Assembly: GCA_947454235.1 (NCBI GenBank)
Contig: CANGIY010000028.1
Span: 1 to 41,957, forward strand
Origin: Chitinophagaceae bacterium
GTDB taxonomy: Bacteria > Bacteroidota > Bacteroidia > Chitinophagales > Chitinophagaceae
Reading direction: 5' to 3'
Length of the DNA stretch: 41,957 nucleotides
Both the position numbers and the translations under genes were made by a program. The notes below the pieces were generated by a model that was given only the letters and a program-made list of their open reading frames with translations, was not told where the DNA came from and did not search any database. Shown here piece by piece: positions 27,851-35,595 of this stretch (position 1 is the stretch's first letter; every line of letters starts with the position of its first letter).

Positions 27851-28366
27851 CTATAATTTTATTTTTTCAAACCTCTGAAACTCAAAATCGTAGATATTCT
27901 TTTCATCAGCATTGTGTGGCTCGCTCCATTTAAGCAGCCATTCAGTGTGGTCAAGTGCAGGAAAATGTGCATCAGCACCTTCACACGTGGTGTGTACCTT
28001 GGTCAAATACACCTTGTCGGCAATCGGTAAACTCATTTGAAAAATCTGCCCGCCACCAATTATAAATACCTCGTCAGCATTCAATTCAGCTTCCCTGTGT
28101 TGTAGGTAGCCAAGTGCCTCTTGCATGTGGTGGAACAGCATCACCCCTTCCGGCAATTCTAAATCTTTGTTGTTAGACAGTACAATATTCAATCTGCCCG
28201 GTAATGGTCTTCCCAACGATTCAAACGTCTTACGCCCCATTATCACTGGCTTGCCCAATGTCGTGGCCTTGAAGTATTTGAGATCGGCAGGCATATGCCA
28301 TGGCATTTTGTTATCAATACCAATTGCATTATCGAGAGCGGCCGCTACTATCAGCGAAATTGTCAT
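27851..28366 (-). CDS. folA: Dihydrofolate reductase
   Basis: A 171-residue type I DHFR. Conserved elements are present: SLIVAAALDNAIGIDNKMPW with the Met20-loop region, the catalytic acid in MPADLKYFK (Asp), GRKTFESLGRPLPGR for NADPH binding and FIIGGGQIF. It reduces dihydrofolate to tetrahydrofolate with NADPH. thyA, a common partner, is not seen in the window. Divergent from the lipase/MNIO operon. Confidence 0.95.
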   Translation of the reverse strand: MTISLIVAAALDNAIGIDNKMPWHMPADLKYFKATTLGKPVIMGRKTFESLGRPLPGRLNIVLSNNKDLELPEGVMLFHHMQEALGYLQHREAELNADEVFIIGGGQIFQMSLPIADKVYLTKVHTTCEGADAHFPALDHTEWLLKWSEPHNADEKNIYDFEFQRFEKIKL

Positions 28367-28497
28367 GTTTGAAAAGCTGGATGTAGGGCAAAGTTAGTGG
28401 AAAATTGATGTGCTGCATCTGCACCCCATTTCAAGCACCTATTCAACATAGCAATATTTCATTCAGATATAACTTTATTTAAAATCTCTGATTTTTC

Positions 28498-28528
28498 TTT
28501 TGTTTTTTTGTTTGGTTTACTAGTTTTG
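28498..28528 (+). promoter_or_regulatory. Promoter of the lipase/MNIO operon
   Basis: A TTTTG ending at 28502 and, 18 bases on, TAGTTTTG (28521-28528), an exact TAnnTTTG. It is in the 210-base gap between divergent folA and the lipase gene, about 70 bases before the ATG. The leader includes GGGC/GCCC, a small stem, near the start codon. Confidence 0.6.
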
Positions 28529-28600
28529 ATAGTATTATTCTAGCAGTTCGCTTTCCAAAAAAACAAAGGGCTAAAATTGCCCGTAAATTCAATTTATAAA

Positions 28601-29623
28601 ATGACAACACCACAGTATTCTGCCGACCAAATTACTTTCTGTCATGCTGCTCTTTCAAATCTTTCGAGCATGCAAAACGGAACACCACAACAAATCCAGC
28701 AGATCGTAAAAAATCAACTTAACTCTGTCTACACAAATACAAACATTCAATTGTTGATTGGCAACTGGAAAGTTGTTTGGGGACCGAGCGTATTGACTTA
28801 CAACGGCAAAGACCTCAACGACATGTATATTGCTTATTGCGCTGATACCAATCAATATGTTGTAGCAATTTCTGGCACCAACTCCAAATCAGCAGTTGAC
28901 TGGATTACCGAAGATTTTGAAGTGCTTTCAACAGTAACATGGCCTTATTTGCCTGAGCACTCAATCATCAATCCGTGCATCAGCAAAGCAACGTCTAATG
29001 GGCTGAATGCACTTATTAACTTGAAAGACAGTGAAACAGGTGACACAGCAGCAACATACCTTGGTAAAAATAAAGCAACCAATATTATAGTCTCAGGCCA
29101 TAGCTTGGGGGGTGCGCTTTCACCAACCTACGCATTGTATCTCGCCGATACTCTGAGCCAATGGTCTCAAGAAGAAAATGTACAAATCTCTGTTATGGCA
29201 CTAGCAGGCGCAACCCCGGGCGATGCCGCGTTTTCTAATTATTATACGAGTCGTCTTGGCGCAACAACAAACAGAGTTTGGAACCAATTTGATGTCGTAC
29301 CACACGGCTTTGAAGCAGACATGCTGAAAAAAGTAAAATCAATTTACGACGGAACATTCCATACTCCTGGCTACATTTCTCTGGTTATTGATGGGCTTGT
29401 TCTTGCTACTGCCAATAAACACTACACACAATTAATGCCTGAAACTCCAGGCTTCTCAATTCCAATTTGGCAAAAAACATCAGGCTTCCTCGATGCTGCT
29501 TTGTGCAATCACATTTGTTGCTATGCAATGCATTTCAATGTTGGCGACTTCCAGCAACTCGTTTCAACTACGTTGGGGTTAAGCAAGCCTTTCTTTAGCG
29601 ATGGCGACCCTTTATACATGTAA
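28601..29623 (+). CDS. Class 3 lipase (alpha/beta hydrolase)
   Basis: A 340-residue protein without a signal peptide or membrane helix. The nucleophile elbow SGHSLGGAL (Ser about 168) and the segment VVAISGTNS followed by VDWITEDF (89-106, oxyanion-hole region) are those of fungal-type class 3 lipases. The catalytic Asp is probably in WNQFDVVPHGF (about 231), and the His near 304-311 (LCNHICCYAMHF). It should hydrolyse an acyl ester. Start ATG 28601 is preferred to TTG 28577. It is the first gene of a co-directional set with a ferritin-like protein, a Cys-rich protein and MNIO enzymes; its link to them is by position only. Confidence 0.85.
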   Translation: MTTPQYSADQITFCHAALSNLSSMQNGTPQQIQQIVKNQLNSVYTNTNIQLLIGNWKVVWGPSVLTYNGKDLNDMYIAYCADTNQYVVAISGTNSKSAVDWITEDFEVLSTVTWPYLPEHSIINPCISKATSNGLNALINLKDSETGDTAATYLGKNKATNIIVSGHSLGGALSPTYALYLADTLSQWSQEENVQISVMALAGATPGDAAFSNYYTSRLGATTNRVWNQFDVVPHGFEADMLKKVKSIYDGTFHTPGYISLVIDGLVLATANKHYTQLMPETPGFSIPIWQKTSGFLDAALCNHICCYAMHFNVGDFQQLVSTTLGLSKPFFSDGDPLYM

Positions 29624-29657
29624 TAAAATTTCACTCCTCAATCATAAAATCAAAATC

Positions 29658-31022
29658 ATGGTCAATCACAAATTATTTAGAAAAGATACCGCTAAAGATG
29701 CCTCAATTGGCGAATATCTGCAGCAGGCTATCGACATCGAGATCTCAACCATCCCGACGTACCTCTACACGTATTATTCAATCAACAGGACGCCTACTCA
29801 GGAGCTGTTGTGTGCGCAAATCATCAACCAGTTGATGAGCAACAACGAAAAACAATTGATCAATGGAACACCTGTTTTAACACTTCAGGAAGCCACTAAA
29901 AAAGCGCAGGATCTTTCAGCACAAATTATGGTGCTTGCAAATAAAGCCGGTGCCATGATTATGAGCGTAGCAATTGAAGAAATGTTGCACGTGTCCCTTT
30001 CCAGCAATATCATGCAGGCATTAGTGGGCAACCCAATTCTAAATGGCCGCACACCTATGGTTTGGCCTGCTGAATTACCGGGGCATGAACCAAAACTAAT
30101 GCTCAACAAAACAAAATTATCTCCCGACCAGTTAGAAGCTTTCATTGCTGTAGAAAGTCCGAAACCACTTGGTAAAAAGAACATCAAAACTGCAATTCCT
30201 TACTATACCATTGGTGAATTCTACCATGAGATTTTGAGGATTCTTGAAAAAGACTTTAAAAAAGACAGCGACTATAACACAACCCGCCCTCAATTGGTAC
30301 CCGGTAAAGGTTACTATTCAGCAAATACAATTGATACCGTTTACTATAATCGTGAACACAATCCATCAGTAGTTTCAAGAGAAGACAGCGGTGATATTAT
30401 TCATGTTACAAACTTTGATTCTGCAAAAAAAGCCATCCAGGAGATTTGCGAACAAGGTGAAGGAAATGAAGCTGACCAACACAAAACCGACGATAAAAGC
30501 AGGCAAGAACTTTCGCACTGGGAAAAATTCAAGTTATTGCATAAGTCACTCACCGAACACATTACTATATTTGAAAATGAAGGACTTGACTTATTGAGCT
30601 ACTTCGTATTGAATGTACCTACCAACCCTAAAACATCAGAATATCCTGCTCATATTCAGGCGGTATCAAACCTGGTAAATGGCGTTTATACGTACATCTT
30701 CGTCATGATCGAAGCGTGTTACGCACCGGCAGTACAAAACACTCAGTACGAAATCTTCATGATGGGTATCCACAAATCAATGATTTTCATCCTCAATTCA
30801 CTTTGTGGAGATATCAATGGTATGACCTACACCGATGCAAACGGAGACCAAAAGATTGCTGCTGCCACATTTGAAACATATCCGTTCGGCGGACCAAGCA
30901 GTCCTAAATCACAATTGATTGCATTATACAATACTGCAGTAGCAGTGTATCCTAAAATCAGCTACCTGGGTGGCCGTATCAATGATTTGCCTAGCGTTCC
31001 ATTAAATAACTACAACAAATAA
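29658..31022 (+). CDS. VioB-like ferritin-fold protein
   Basis: A 454-residue protein. The N-terminal 170 residues match the ferritin-like domain of iminophenyl-pyruvate dimer synthase (VioB, RebD C-terminal relatives): YLQQAIDIEISTIPTYLY with Glu28, and SVAIEEMLHVSLSSN with Glu107/108 and His111 as iron ligands. The rest (to GGRINDLPSVP) is helical and typical of the family. Members are inferred to use a diiron or heme-free iron site for oxidative coupling, but the substrate here is unknown. ATG 29658 is chosen over an upstream codon in the same frame at 29601, which would overlap the lipase. It lies 13 bases before the Cys-rich gene. Confidence 0.82.
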   Translation: MVNHKLFRKDTAKDASIGEYLQQAIDIEISTIPTYLYTYYSINRTPTQELLCAQIINQLMSNNEKQLINGTPVLTLQEATKKAQDLSAQIMVLANKAGAMIMSVAIEEMLHVSLSSNIMQALVGNPILNGRTPMVWPAELPGHEPKLMLNKTKLSPDQLEAFIAVESPKPLGKKNIKTAIPYYTIGEFYHEILRILEKDFKKDSDYNTTRPQLVPGKGYYSANTIDTVYYNREHNPSVVSREDSGDIIHVTNFDSAKKAIQEICEQGEGNEADQHKTDDKSRQELSHWEKFKLLHKSLTEHITIFENEGLDLLSYFVLNVPTNPKTSEYPAHIQAVSNLVNGVYTYIFVMIEACYAPAVQNTQYEIFMMGIHKSMIFILNSLCGDINGMTYTDANGDQKIAAATFETYPFGGPSSPKSQLIALYNTAVAVYPKISYLGGRINDLPSVPLNNYNK

Positions 31023-31035
31023 AAAAAACTATATC

Positions 31036-31716
31036 ATGGCTTACATACAGTTATCTCCAAACTCAAACGGATGTAGCGGACCATCGGCTCCAATTCCTTC
31101 AAAAACAAACAACAGCACCAGCGGATGCTGTAACAACATAATCATCCCGATTGAACTTCATGCCTGCATGGGTTTAAATGCTTGTAAAGGGCACGATAAA
31201 AACGGTACCAATATTTGTGCAGGTATGGGTGTTTGTGCAACAGCACAAACGCACGTGTGCCATACGCTCAACAATTGTCGCAACCAAGGCGGTTGCGGAT
31301 TATATGGCGATGCCGAAGAGCAAATGAACCCGGGCAACAACCGTTGCGCCAGCCTCGGTAGTTGTGCAGTGCCTATTCAGGCTGAACGCTTCAGCACCAT
31401 GGGTCCTAACGCAGGAAAAAGCGTATGGCTGAGAGCGCGCGCCATTTTCGAAGAAAGGATGAAACAAGCCGACCGTAGCTTTGGCGCGTCTCCAATGGCA
31501 GGCGGCCCATCTCAGGCATGGCTAACAAGCCAGCTAGGCCAATACGACTCATGCGGTAATGCCGGTAACAAGTACTGCTCGTTCGGCTTCAACGACCCGA
31601 ATGAAAATGGCAAAAAGCTGCGCGAAGGCAAGGACATTCTTGTTGATGAGAAGTACAGCGTTACTCCTGCTAAAGTGCAGCACACATCTAACAAGAAAAG
31701 AACAACTAAAAAGTAA
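31036..31716 (+). CDS. Cysteine-rich protein, probable MNIO substrate (RiPP precursor-like)
   Basis: A 226-residue protein with 14 cysteines and no signal peptide. Nine are spaced exactly C-x5-C: 44/50, 61/67, 75/81/87 and 104/110, with inserts such as CMGLNAC, CAGMGVC, CRNQGGC and CASLGSC; a Gly or Asn usually precedes the last residue before the second Cys. Cys13, 31/32, 173 and 181 stand apart. A segment at about 128-150 (WLRARAIFEERMKQADRSFG) looks helical; the C-terminus is Lys/Arg-rich (NKKRTTKK). The next genes encode an MNIO enzyme and its DUF2063 partner, which in other systems modify cysteines of precursor proteins such as bufferins, so this is the likely substrate. That role is inferred from position and cysteine content. 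Confidence 0.78.
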   Translation: MAYIQLSPNSNGCSGPSAPIPSKTNNSTSGCCNNIIIPIELHACMGLNACKGHDKNGTNICAGMGVCATAQTHVCHTLNNCRNQGGCGLYGDAEEQMNPGNNRCASLGSCAVPIQAERFSTMGPNAGKSVWLRARAIFEERMKQADRSFGASPMAGGPSQAWLTSQLGQYDSCGNAGNKYCSFGFNDPNENGKKLREGKDILVDEKYSVTPAKVQHTSNKKRTTKK

Positions 31717-31761
31717 TAACTTTGAGAAGGAAGCGGGAGCAATTCCGCTTCCATTTTTTAT

Positions 31762-32697
31762 ATGCCGGTAACTCATTATTCAAACTCAGTTCAGAATCAC
31801 CCTAACCCCGGGCTGGGGCTAGGACTCAGAAGCCAACACTTTAACCACATACTGGAAACGAATCCTGCAGTGGATTGGTTTGAAATCATCTCTGAGAATT
31901 TTATGGATTCGGGTGGGCGCCCGAGGCATGTGTTGCGTCAACTGTTGGATAAGTACCCAATAGTCATGCACGGCGTATCAATGTCAATTGGCAGTACCGA
32001 CCCATTGAATATGGATTACCTCGCGAAACTCAAAGCACTCGCTGAGGAAGCAAAACCTTTGTGGGTGAGTGATCACCTTTGCTGGACAGGTGTCAACCGC
32101 CTCAATACGCACGACCTGCTACCAGTAATTCTCAATGAAGAATCATTGACGCACATAGTTGCTCGTATTCATGCTGTACAAGAGTTTTTACAACGACCAC
32201 TTATTATAGAAAACCCTAGTTCTTACCTCACTTTCAAGCAGTCAACCATTCCCGAAAACGAGTTTTTAACTGAATTAGTGAAAAGAACGGGCTGTGGTTT
32301 GTTGCTCGATGTCAACAATGTTTATGTCTCGTCGTTCAATAACGAATTTGACCCTGAGCAGTACATCAAAAATCTGCCCCACGAAAACATCGTACAAATG
32401 CATCTCGCAGGACACCAGAATATGGGTACTTATATCATTGACACCCACGACCGCGAAGTAGTGCCGGAAGTGTGGAAGCTGTTCCACCTCGCATGGCAAC
32501 TCACCGGGGGCTGCGCTTTATTGCTGGAATGGGACGGTAATATCCCCGATTTCGATGTTTGCCACCAGGAAGTACTCAAAGCACGCGATTATATGCACGA
32601 TTTTAAAGCCCGCGTCATCAACAACGATACTGGTATAGATACTGAAGCGGCCGTATCTAATCCGGTTCATTTTATGGTTCCAGAAGTAAGTTTATAG
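31762..32697 (+). CDS. MNIO (DUF692) multinuclear iron oxidative enzyme
   Basis: A 311-residue DUF692 protein, the MbnB/TglH/ChrH/BufB family. After GLGLGLRSQHFNHIL come the conserved ligand regions: WFEIISENFM (43-48), IVMHGVSMSIG (His70), WVSDHLCWTG (Asp104, His105), IIENPSSY (Glu150, Asn151), LLDVNNVYVS (Asp183, Asn186), QMHLAGH (His214, His218), IDTHDREV (Asp227, His229) and LLEWDGNIP (Glu256). Known members use two or three irons to oxidise cysteine of ribosomal peptides into oxazolone/thioamide, thiooxazole or related groups. Length and motif set are complete. The partner gene starts 1 base after its stop. Confidence 0.95.
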   Translation: MPVTHYSNSVQNHPNPGLGLGLRSQHFNHILETNPAVDWFEIISENFMDSGGRPRHVLRQLLDKYPIVMHGVSMSIGSTDPLNMDYLAKLKALAEEAKPLWVSDHLCWTGVNRLNTHDLLPVILNEESLTHIVARIHAVQEFLQRPLIIENPSSYLTFKQSTIPENEFLTELVKRTGCGLLLDVNNVYVSSFNNEFDPEQYIKNLPHENIVQMHLAGHQNMGTYIIDTHDREVVPEVWKLFHLAWQLTGGCALLLEWDGNIPDFDVCHQEVLKARDYMHDFKARVINNDTGIDTEAAVSNPVHFMVPEVSL

Positions 32698-32698
32698 C

Positions 32699-33508
32699 AT
32701 GGGGTTCAGTAATCAGGATATATTCAATTGGATGCAGAATGCAATTGTGCCCTCTGCCGCCACAACCGGCGCTACGAGTATAGATGCACTGTACGAAATT
32801 GTTAACGCCACTTCCAAACTCTCTCCCGAAAAACATCTTTCCATATATGCGGGTAGTTATATTGCCCGACTGAGGGAGTGTATGAAAAACCAATTCAGCG
32901 CACTGAACTACGCCCTTGGTGAAGATTTGTTCAGGGCATTTGCCGATGAATATCTGTATGTCTACCCCTCAGAAAGCTATACGCTGAACGATTTAGGACA
33001 ACACTTTCAGCGCTATCTCAAAGAAACACGCCCCGATACAAGTGACGATGAACTGAACGACTGGCCCGATTTCATCATCGAGTTGGCAGGTTTTGAGTAT
33101 CACCTTTCACAACTATTCGACCAGCATACTGATATTGAAGCCAATATTGCCCCAACTGATACACCTGATGCCGTACTTTCAGTACCGCCAGTATTTTCAA
33201 TAGTAGAAAGTACCTACCCCGTCAGCCGCTATTACCTCGATGTTGTAAGTAAAAATGAACCGGGAATACCACAAGCCCAAACATCGTACTGCGCCATCGT
33301 ACGCATTAGCTACCGCATAGGTATCTTCGACCTCAATGCCGCGCAATTTCACTTCCTGATGCTGTTCACACAATTGGGTGATATCGAACAAACTATACAG
33401 CAATTTGCCACACAATTCAATTTCCCAATAGAAGCCGTACTCGAGATTTGGGCTACATGGCGCACCTACTTCCTAAAATCCGGTATTTTGATTGAACGAA
33501 GGGGATAA
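32699..33508 (+). CDS. DUF2063 partner protein of the MNIO enzyme (HvfC/BufC-like)
   Basis: A 269-residue protein. The N-terminal DUF2063 (HvfC-type) part has FNWMQNAIV, YAGSYIARLRECMKNQF, YALGEDLFRAFADEYL and DLGQHFQRYL, in the order known from MNIO partner proteins that bind the leader of the precursor and deliver it to the MNIO enzyme. The C-terminal part (about 130-269) is a separate, mixed domain, ending with a helix pair rich in aromatic residues. It begins 1 base after the MNIO stop codon, so translation is probably coupled. It converges on batC, with no obvious terminator between. Confidence 0.93.
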   Translation: MGFSNQDIFNWMQNAIVPSAATTGATSIDALYEIVNATSKLSPEKHLSIYAGSYIARLRECMKNQFSALNYALGEDLFRAFADEYLYVYPSESYTLNDLGQHFQRYLKETRPDTSDDELNDWPDFIIELAGFEYHLSQLFDQHTDIEANIAPTDTPDAVLSVPPVFSIVESTYPVSRYYLDVVSKNEPGIPQAQTSYCAIVRISYRIGIFDLNAAQFHFLMLFTQLGDIEQTIQQFATQFNFPIEAVLEIWATWRTYFLKSGILIERRG

Positions 33509-33521
33509 AACTGTAGAACTT

Positions 33522-34304
33522 CTACCAGTCTTTATCAAGCTTAGAAACCGTACCCTTCAGCTTCTTCATTTTATCTTCTGCTTTTTTCTCTTCCTCTCTG
33601 TGCAATGCATTGAGAATGTTATCGGCTTGCTGCTGAGTTAGTTTACTAGGCTGCGGCTGTTGTTTTTGGTCCTGGTCACCCTCTTTAGGGTCGCCCTGTT
33701 GAGGTTGTTGCTGCTGCTGTTGCTGGTCTTTTTTATCCTGACCATCCTTTTGCTGTTGCTGCTGTTGTTGTTGCTGCTGGTCTTTTTTGTCCTGCTTCTG
33801 CTGCTTATCCTTACCTCCACCATCTTTCTTTTTCATGGCTTCGGCATAGGCAAGGTTGTATTTGGCGTCGCCATCGGCAGGGTTGTTACGCAGTGCATTT
33901 TTGTAGGCATCTATGGCTTCATCCCACTTCCGTTCTGTCATGTAGGTATTACCAATATTGTAGTGCGCCGCCGACTTTTTACCCTTGTCAGCCGCCGACT
34001 TTGCCACTGTACCCATCAACTGACGCGAGTTGTCGAAGTTCTTCTTCTGGTACATCACATTGCCCATGTTGAAGATTCCAGCCGTGTTATTAGGATCTTT
34101 TTTCAGGGCATCGCCATAAAACTTGGCGGCTTCGTCGTATTTCTGTTGCTCGTAAAACTTATTACCTTTCTCCAGCAAGGAGTTGGTTTGCGCTGCCGCT
34201 GCTACTGAACACGCTACAAAAAAACAAATAAAACCCGCATGTTGCAGCACGCGATGCAGGCCATTGGCTTTCTCTCTTGTGTATACGTTATGCAATAGTC
34301 CCAT
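33522..34304 (-). CDS. BatC-like TPR protein with poly-Gln tract
   Basis: A 260-residue protein with an N-terminal hydrophobic segment (about 15-38) acting as signal or anchor. Three to four TPR units follow (NKFYEQQKYDEAAKFYGDAL; NIGNTYMTERKWDEAIDAYK). The next 75 residues are dominated by Gln, Lys and Asp with pure Q runs of up to 9, followed by a short helical end. It matches BatC/BatE-type aerotolerance operon proteins, with TPRs that probably assemble the VWA partner. ATG 34304 is favoured over GTG 34328; it overlaps the end of batB by 17 bases. Confidence 0.82.
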   Translation of the reverse strand: MGLLHNVYTREKANGLHRVLQHAGFICFFVACSVAAAAQTNSLLEKGNKFYEQQKYDEAAKFYGDALKKDPNNTAGIFNMGNVMYQKKNFDNSRQLMGTVAKSAADKGKKSAAHYNIGNTYMTERKWDEAIDAYKNALRNNPADGDAKYNLAYAEAMKKKDGGGKDKQQKQDKKDQQQQQQQQQQKDGQDKKDQQQQQQQPQQGDPKEGDQDQKQQPQPSKLTQQQADNILNALHREEEKKAEDKMKKLKGTVSKLDKDW

Positions 34305-35304
34305 TTTTTCTGTATTTAATGTTAGCACCGGGAATCAACCATTCAATCAATAACAACACCAAACCAATAATTAGGAATGGCTGAAAATAACTCGAGTAAT
34401 CTTTAAACACCACCGCACCAAGGTTCTTCTGCTCCATTTTATCAAGGTTGCTCACAAGCTTATCAGAAACTTCTTCAGCATTGTTCAGTTGGCTGTACGT
34501 ACCACCACCTGCTATTGCCAGGTTCCTCAGCTCTTCTTCGTTCAACTTACTAATAACCGGGTTGCCCTGGTCGTCAAGTTTAACAGCTTTTGTATCGGGG
34601 TCGTTAATGGTTGTACCCTGTGGCGAACCAATACCCACGGTATGCACTACAATACCTTCCTCGGCAGCTTGCTTAATAAGCTCTGTTGCTTTAGGGTCAT
34701 GGTCTTCACCATCAGAAATAATAATCATTGATTTGTACTTCTTCTCCCCCTTCGGGAAAGCATCAATAGCCATCTCAATTGCATCGCCAATTACAGTACC
34801 CTGTGTAGGCACAATGGCAGGAGAAGCGGTTTGAACCATCATTTTCAGCGAACTGTAATCAACCGTCAATGGTATCTGCATGTACGACTTGCCTGCAAAA
34901 ACAATGAAGGCCACCCTGTCGTTGTGCATTTTATCAGCCAACTGCATAATCAGTTGCTTGGCACGTGTGAGGCGGTCGGGTTTAATGTCTGTAGCCAGCA
35001 TACTCTTACTTACGTCAAGCGCAATCACTACATCAACACCTTTTGTTTGAACGGTATCTTGCTTATCGCCAAACTGAAGATTAGCCCAGCCAATAATAAC
35101 CATAGAAAGCCCGCCTATGGCAAGTATGAATTTTAAAGTTGAGCGTCCCGGAATAAAACCCATCAACTGGAAGTTAACGGGTTGCTCATCACCAAGGGTT
35201 TTTAACCGCTTCCGACGCCAGTATATAGCCAGCAAAAACAGGACTATCAGTACCGGTATTAACGCCAGTGCATACAGATGTGAAAATTCCTGAAACTTAA
35301 ACAT
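34288..35304 (-). CDS. batB: BatB-like VWA domain membrane protein
   Basis: A 338-residue protein with two N-terminal helices (about 8-27 and 58-75), a VWA domain at about 85-290 and a C-terminal helix (about 308-328). The MIDAS metal site is intact: DVSKS (DxSxS), the Thr in PTQGTVIGDA and SDGEDHD. This is the BatA/BatB layout of the Bacteroides aerotolerance operon, which acts in the cell envelope with BatC and BatD. Here only batB and batC are seen, ordered batB-batC, with a 17-base overlap. BatA cannot be excluded, since the two share architecture. Confidence 0.88.
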   Translation of the reverse strand: MFKFQEFSHLYALALIPVLIVLFLLAIYWRRKRLKTLGDEQPVNFQLMGFIPGRSTLKFILAIGGLSMVIIGWANLQFGDKQDTVQTKGVDVVIALDVSKSMLATDIKPDRLTRAKQLIMQLADKMHNDRVAFIVFAGKSYMQIPLTVDYSSLKMMVQTASPAIVPTQGTVIGDAIEMAIDAFPKGEKKYKSMIIISDGEDHDPKATELIKQAAEEGIVVHTVGIGSPQGTTINDPDTKAVKLDDQGNPVISKLNEEELRNLAIAGGGTYSQLNNAEEVSDKLVSNLDKMEQKNLGAVVFKDYSSYFQPFLIIGLVLLLIEWLIPGANIKYRKNGTIA

Positions 35305-35412
35305 AGTTTATAATCTGCCTGAATAACTATAGGTATCGCAAATTTAATCGCGACAGGGGTTATTGAACCACCCAGAACAGTGATTTTGATTTTTTTTAAC
35401 GTTAAGATTTTT

Positions 35413-35577
35413 CTAAGGAACGTTGAATCAATAAAGTGTATCAGATTACGCAGTTATTTGTCTTTTTTGCAAGGCGAAAAATCTGCGAATAGTGGGCTAT
35501 TTAAAGACTTTTTCAACGAAGCAAAAATGGGAAAGAACAAGTAAGATGGTATACCTTATTTATTCATCGTTCCTAAG
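35413..35577. repeat. 165-bp fold-back (MITE-like) element
   Basis: The ends are CTAAGGAACG (35413-35422) and its near-perfect inverse CGTTCCTAAG (35568-35577). The two arms of about 57 bases remain alignable inward at roughly two-thirds identity, meeting TTTTTTGC (left) and GCAAAAAT (right), and even the centre has GAAAAA opposite TTTTTC. No ORF is inside. It lies between the kdsD stop and the batB start. The structure is that of a miniature inverted-repeat transposable element, but no clear target-site duplication was seen. Confidence 0.7.
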
Positions 35578-35595
35578 GATATCTTTTCACCTGTG

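Noticed and set aside
33700-33790. CAG/CAA-rich tract as a possible repeat array or CRISPR
   Set aside because: It codes for the poly-Gln part of batC in frame; there are no spacers or dyad repeats.
33660-34208. Leu-rich plus-strand open frame resembling a membrane protein
   Set aside because: It is the antisense of the Gln-rich tract and TPR region of batC.
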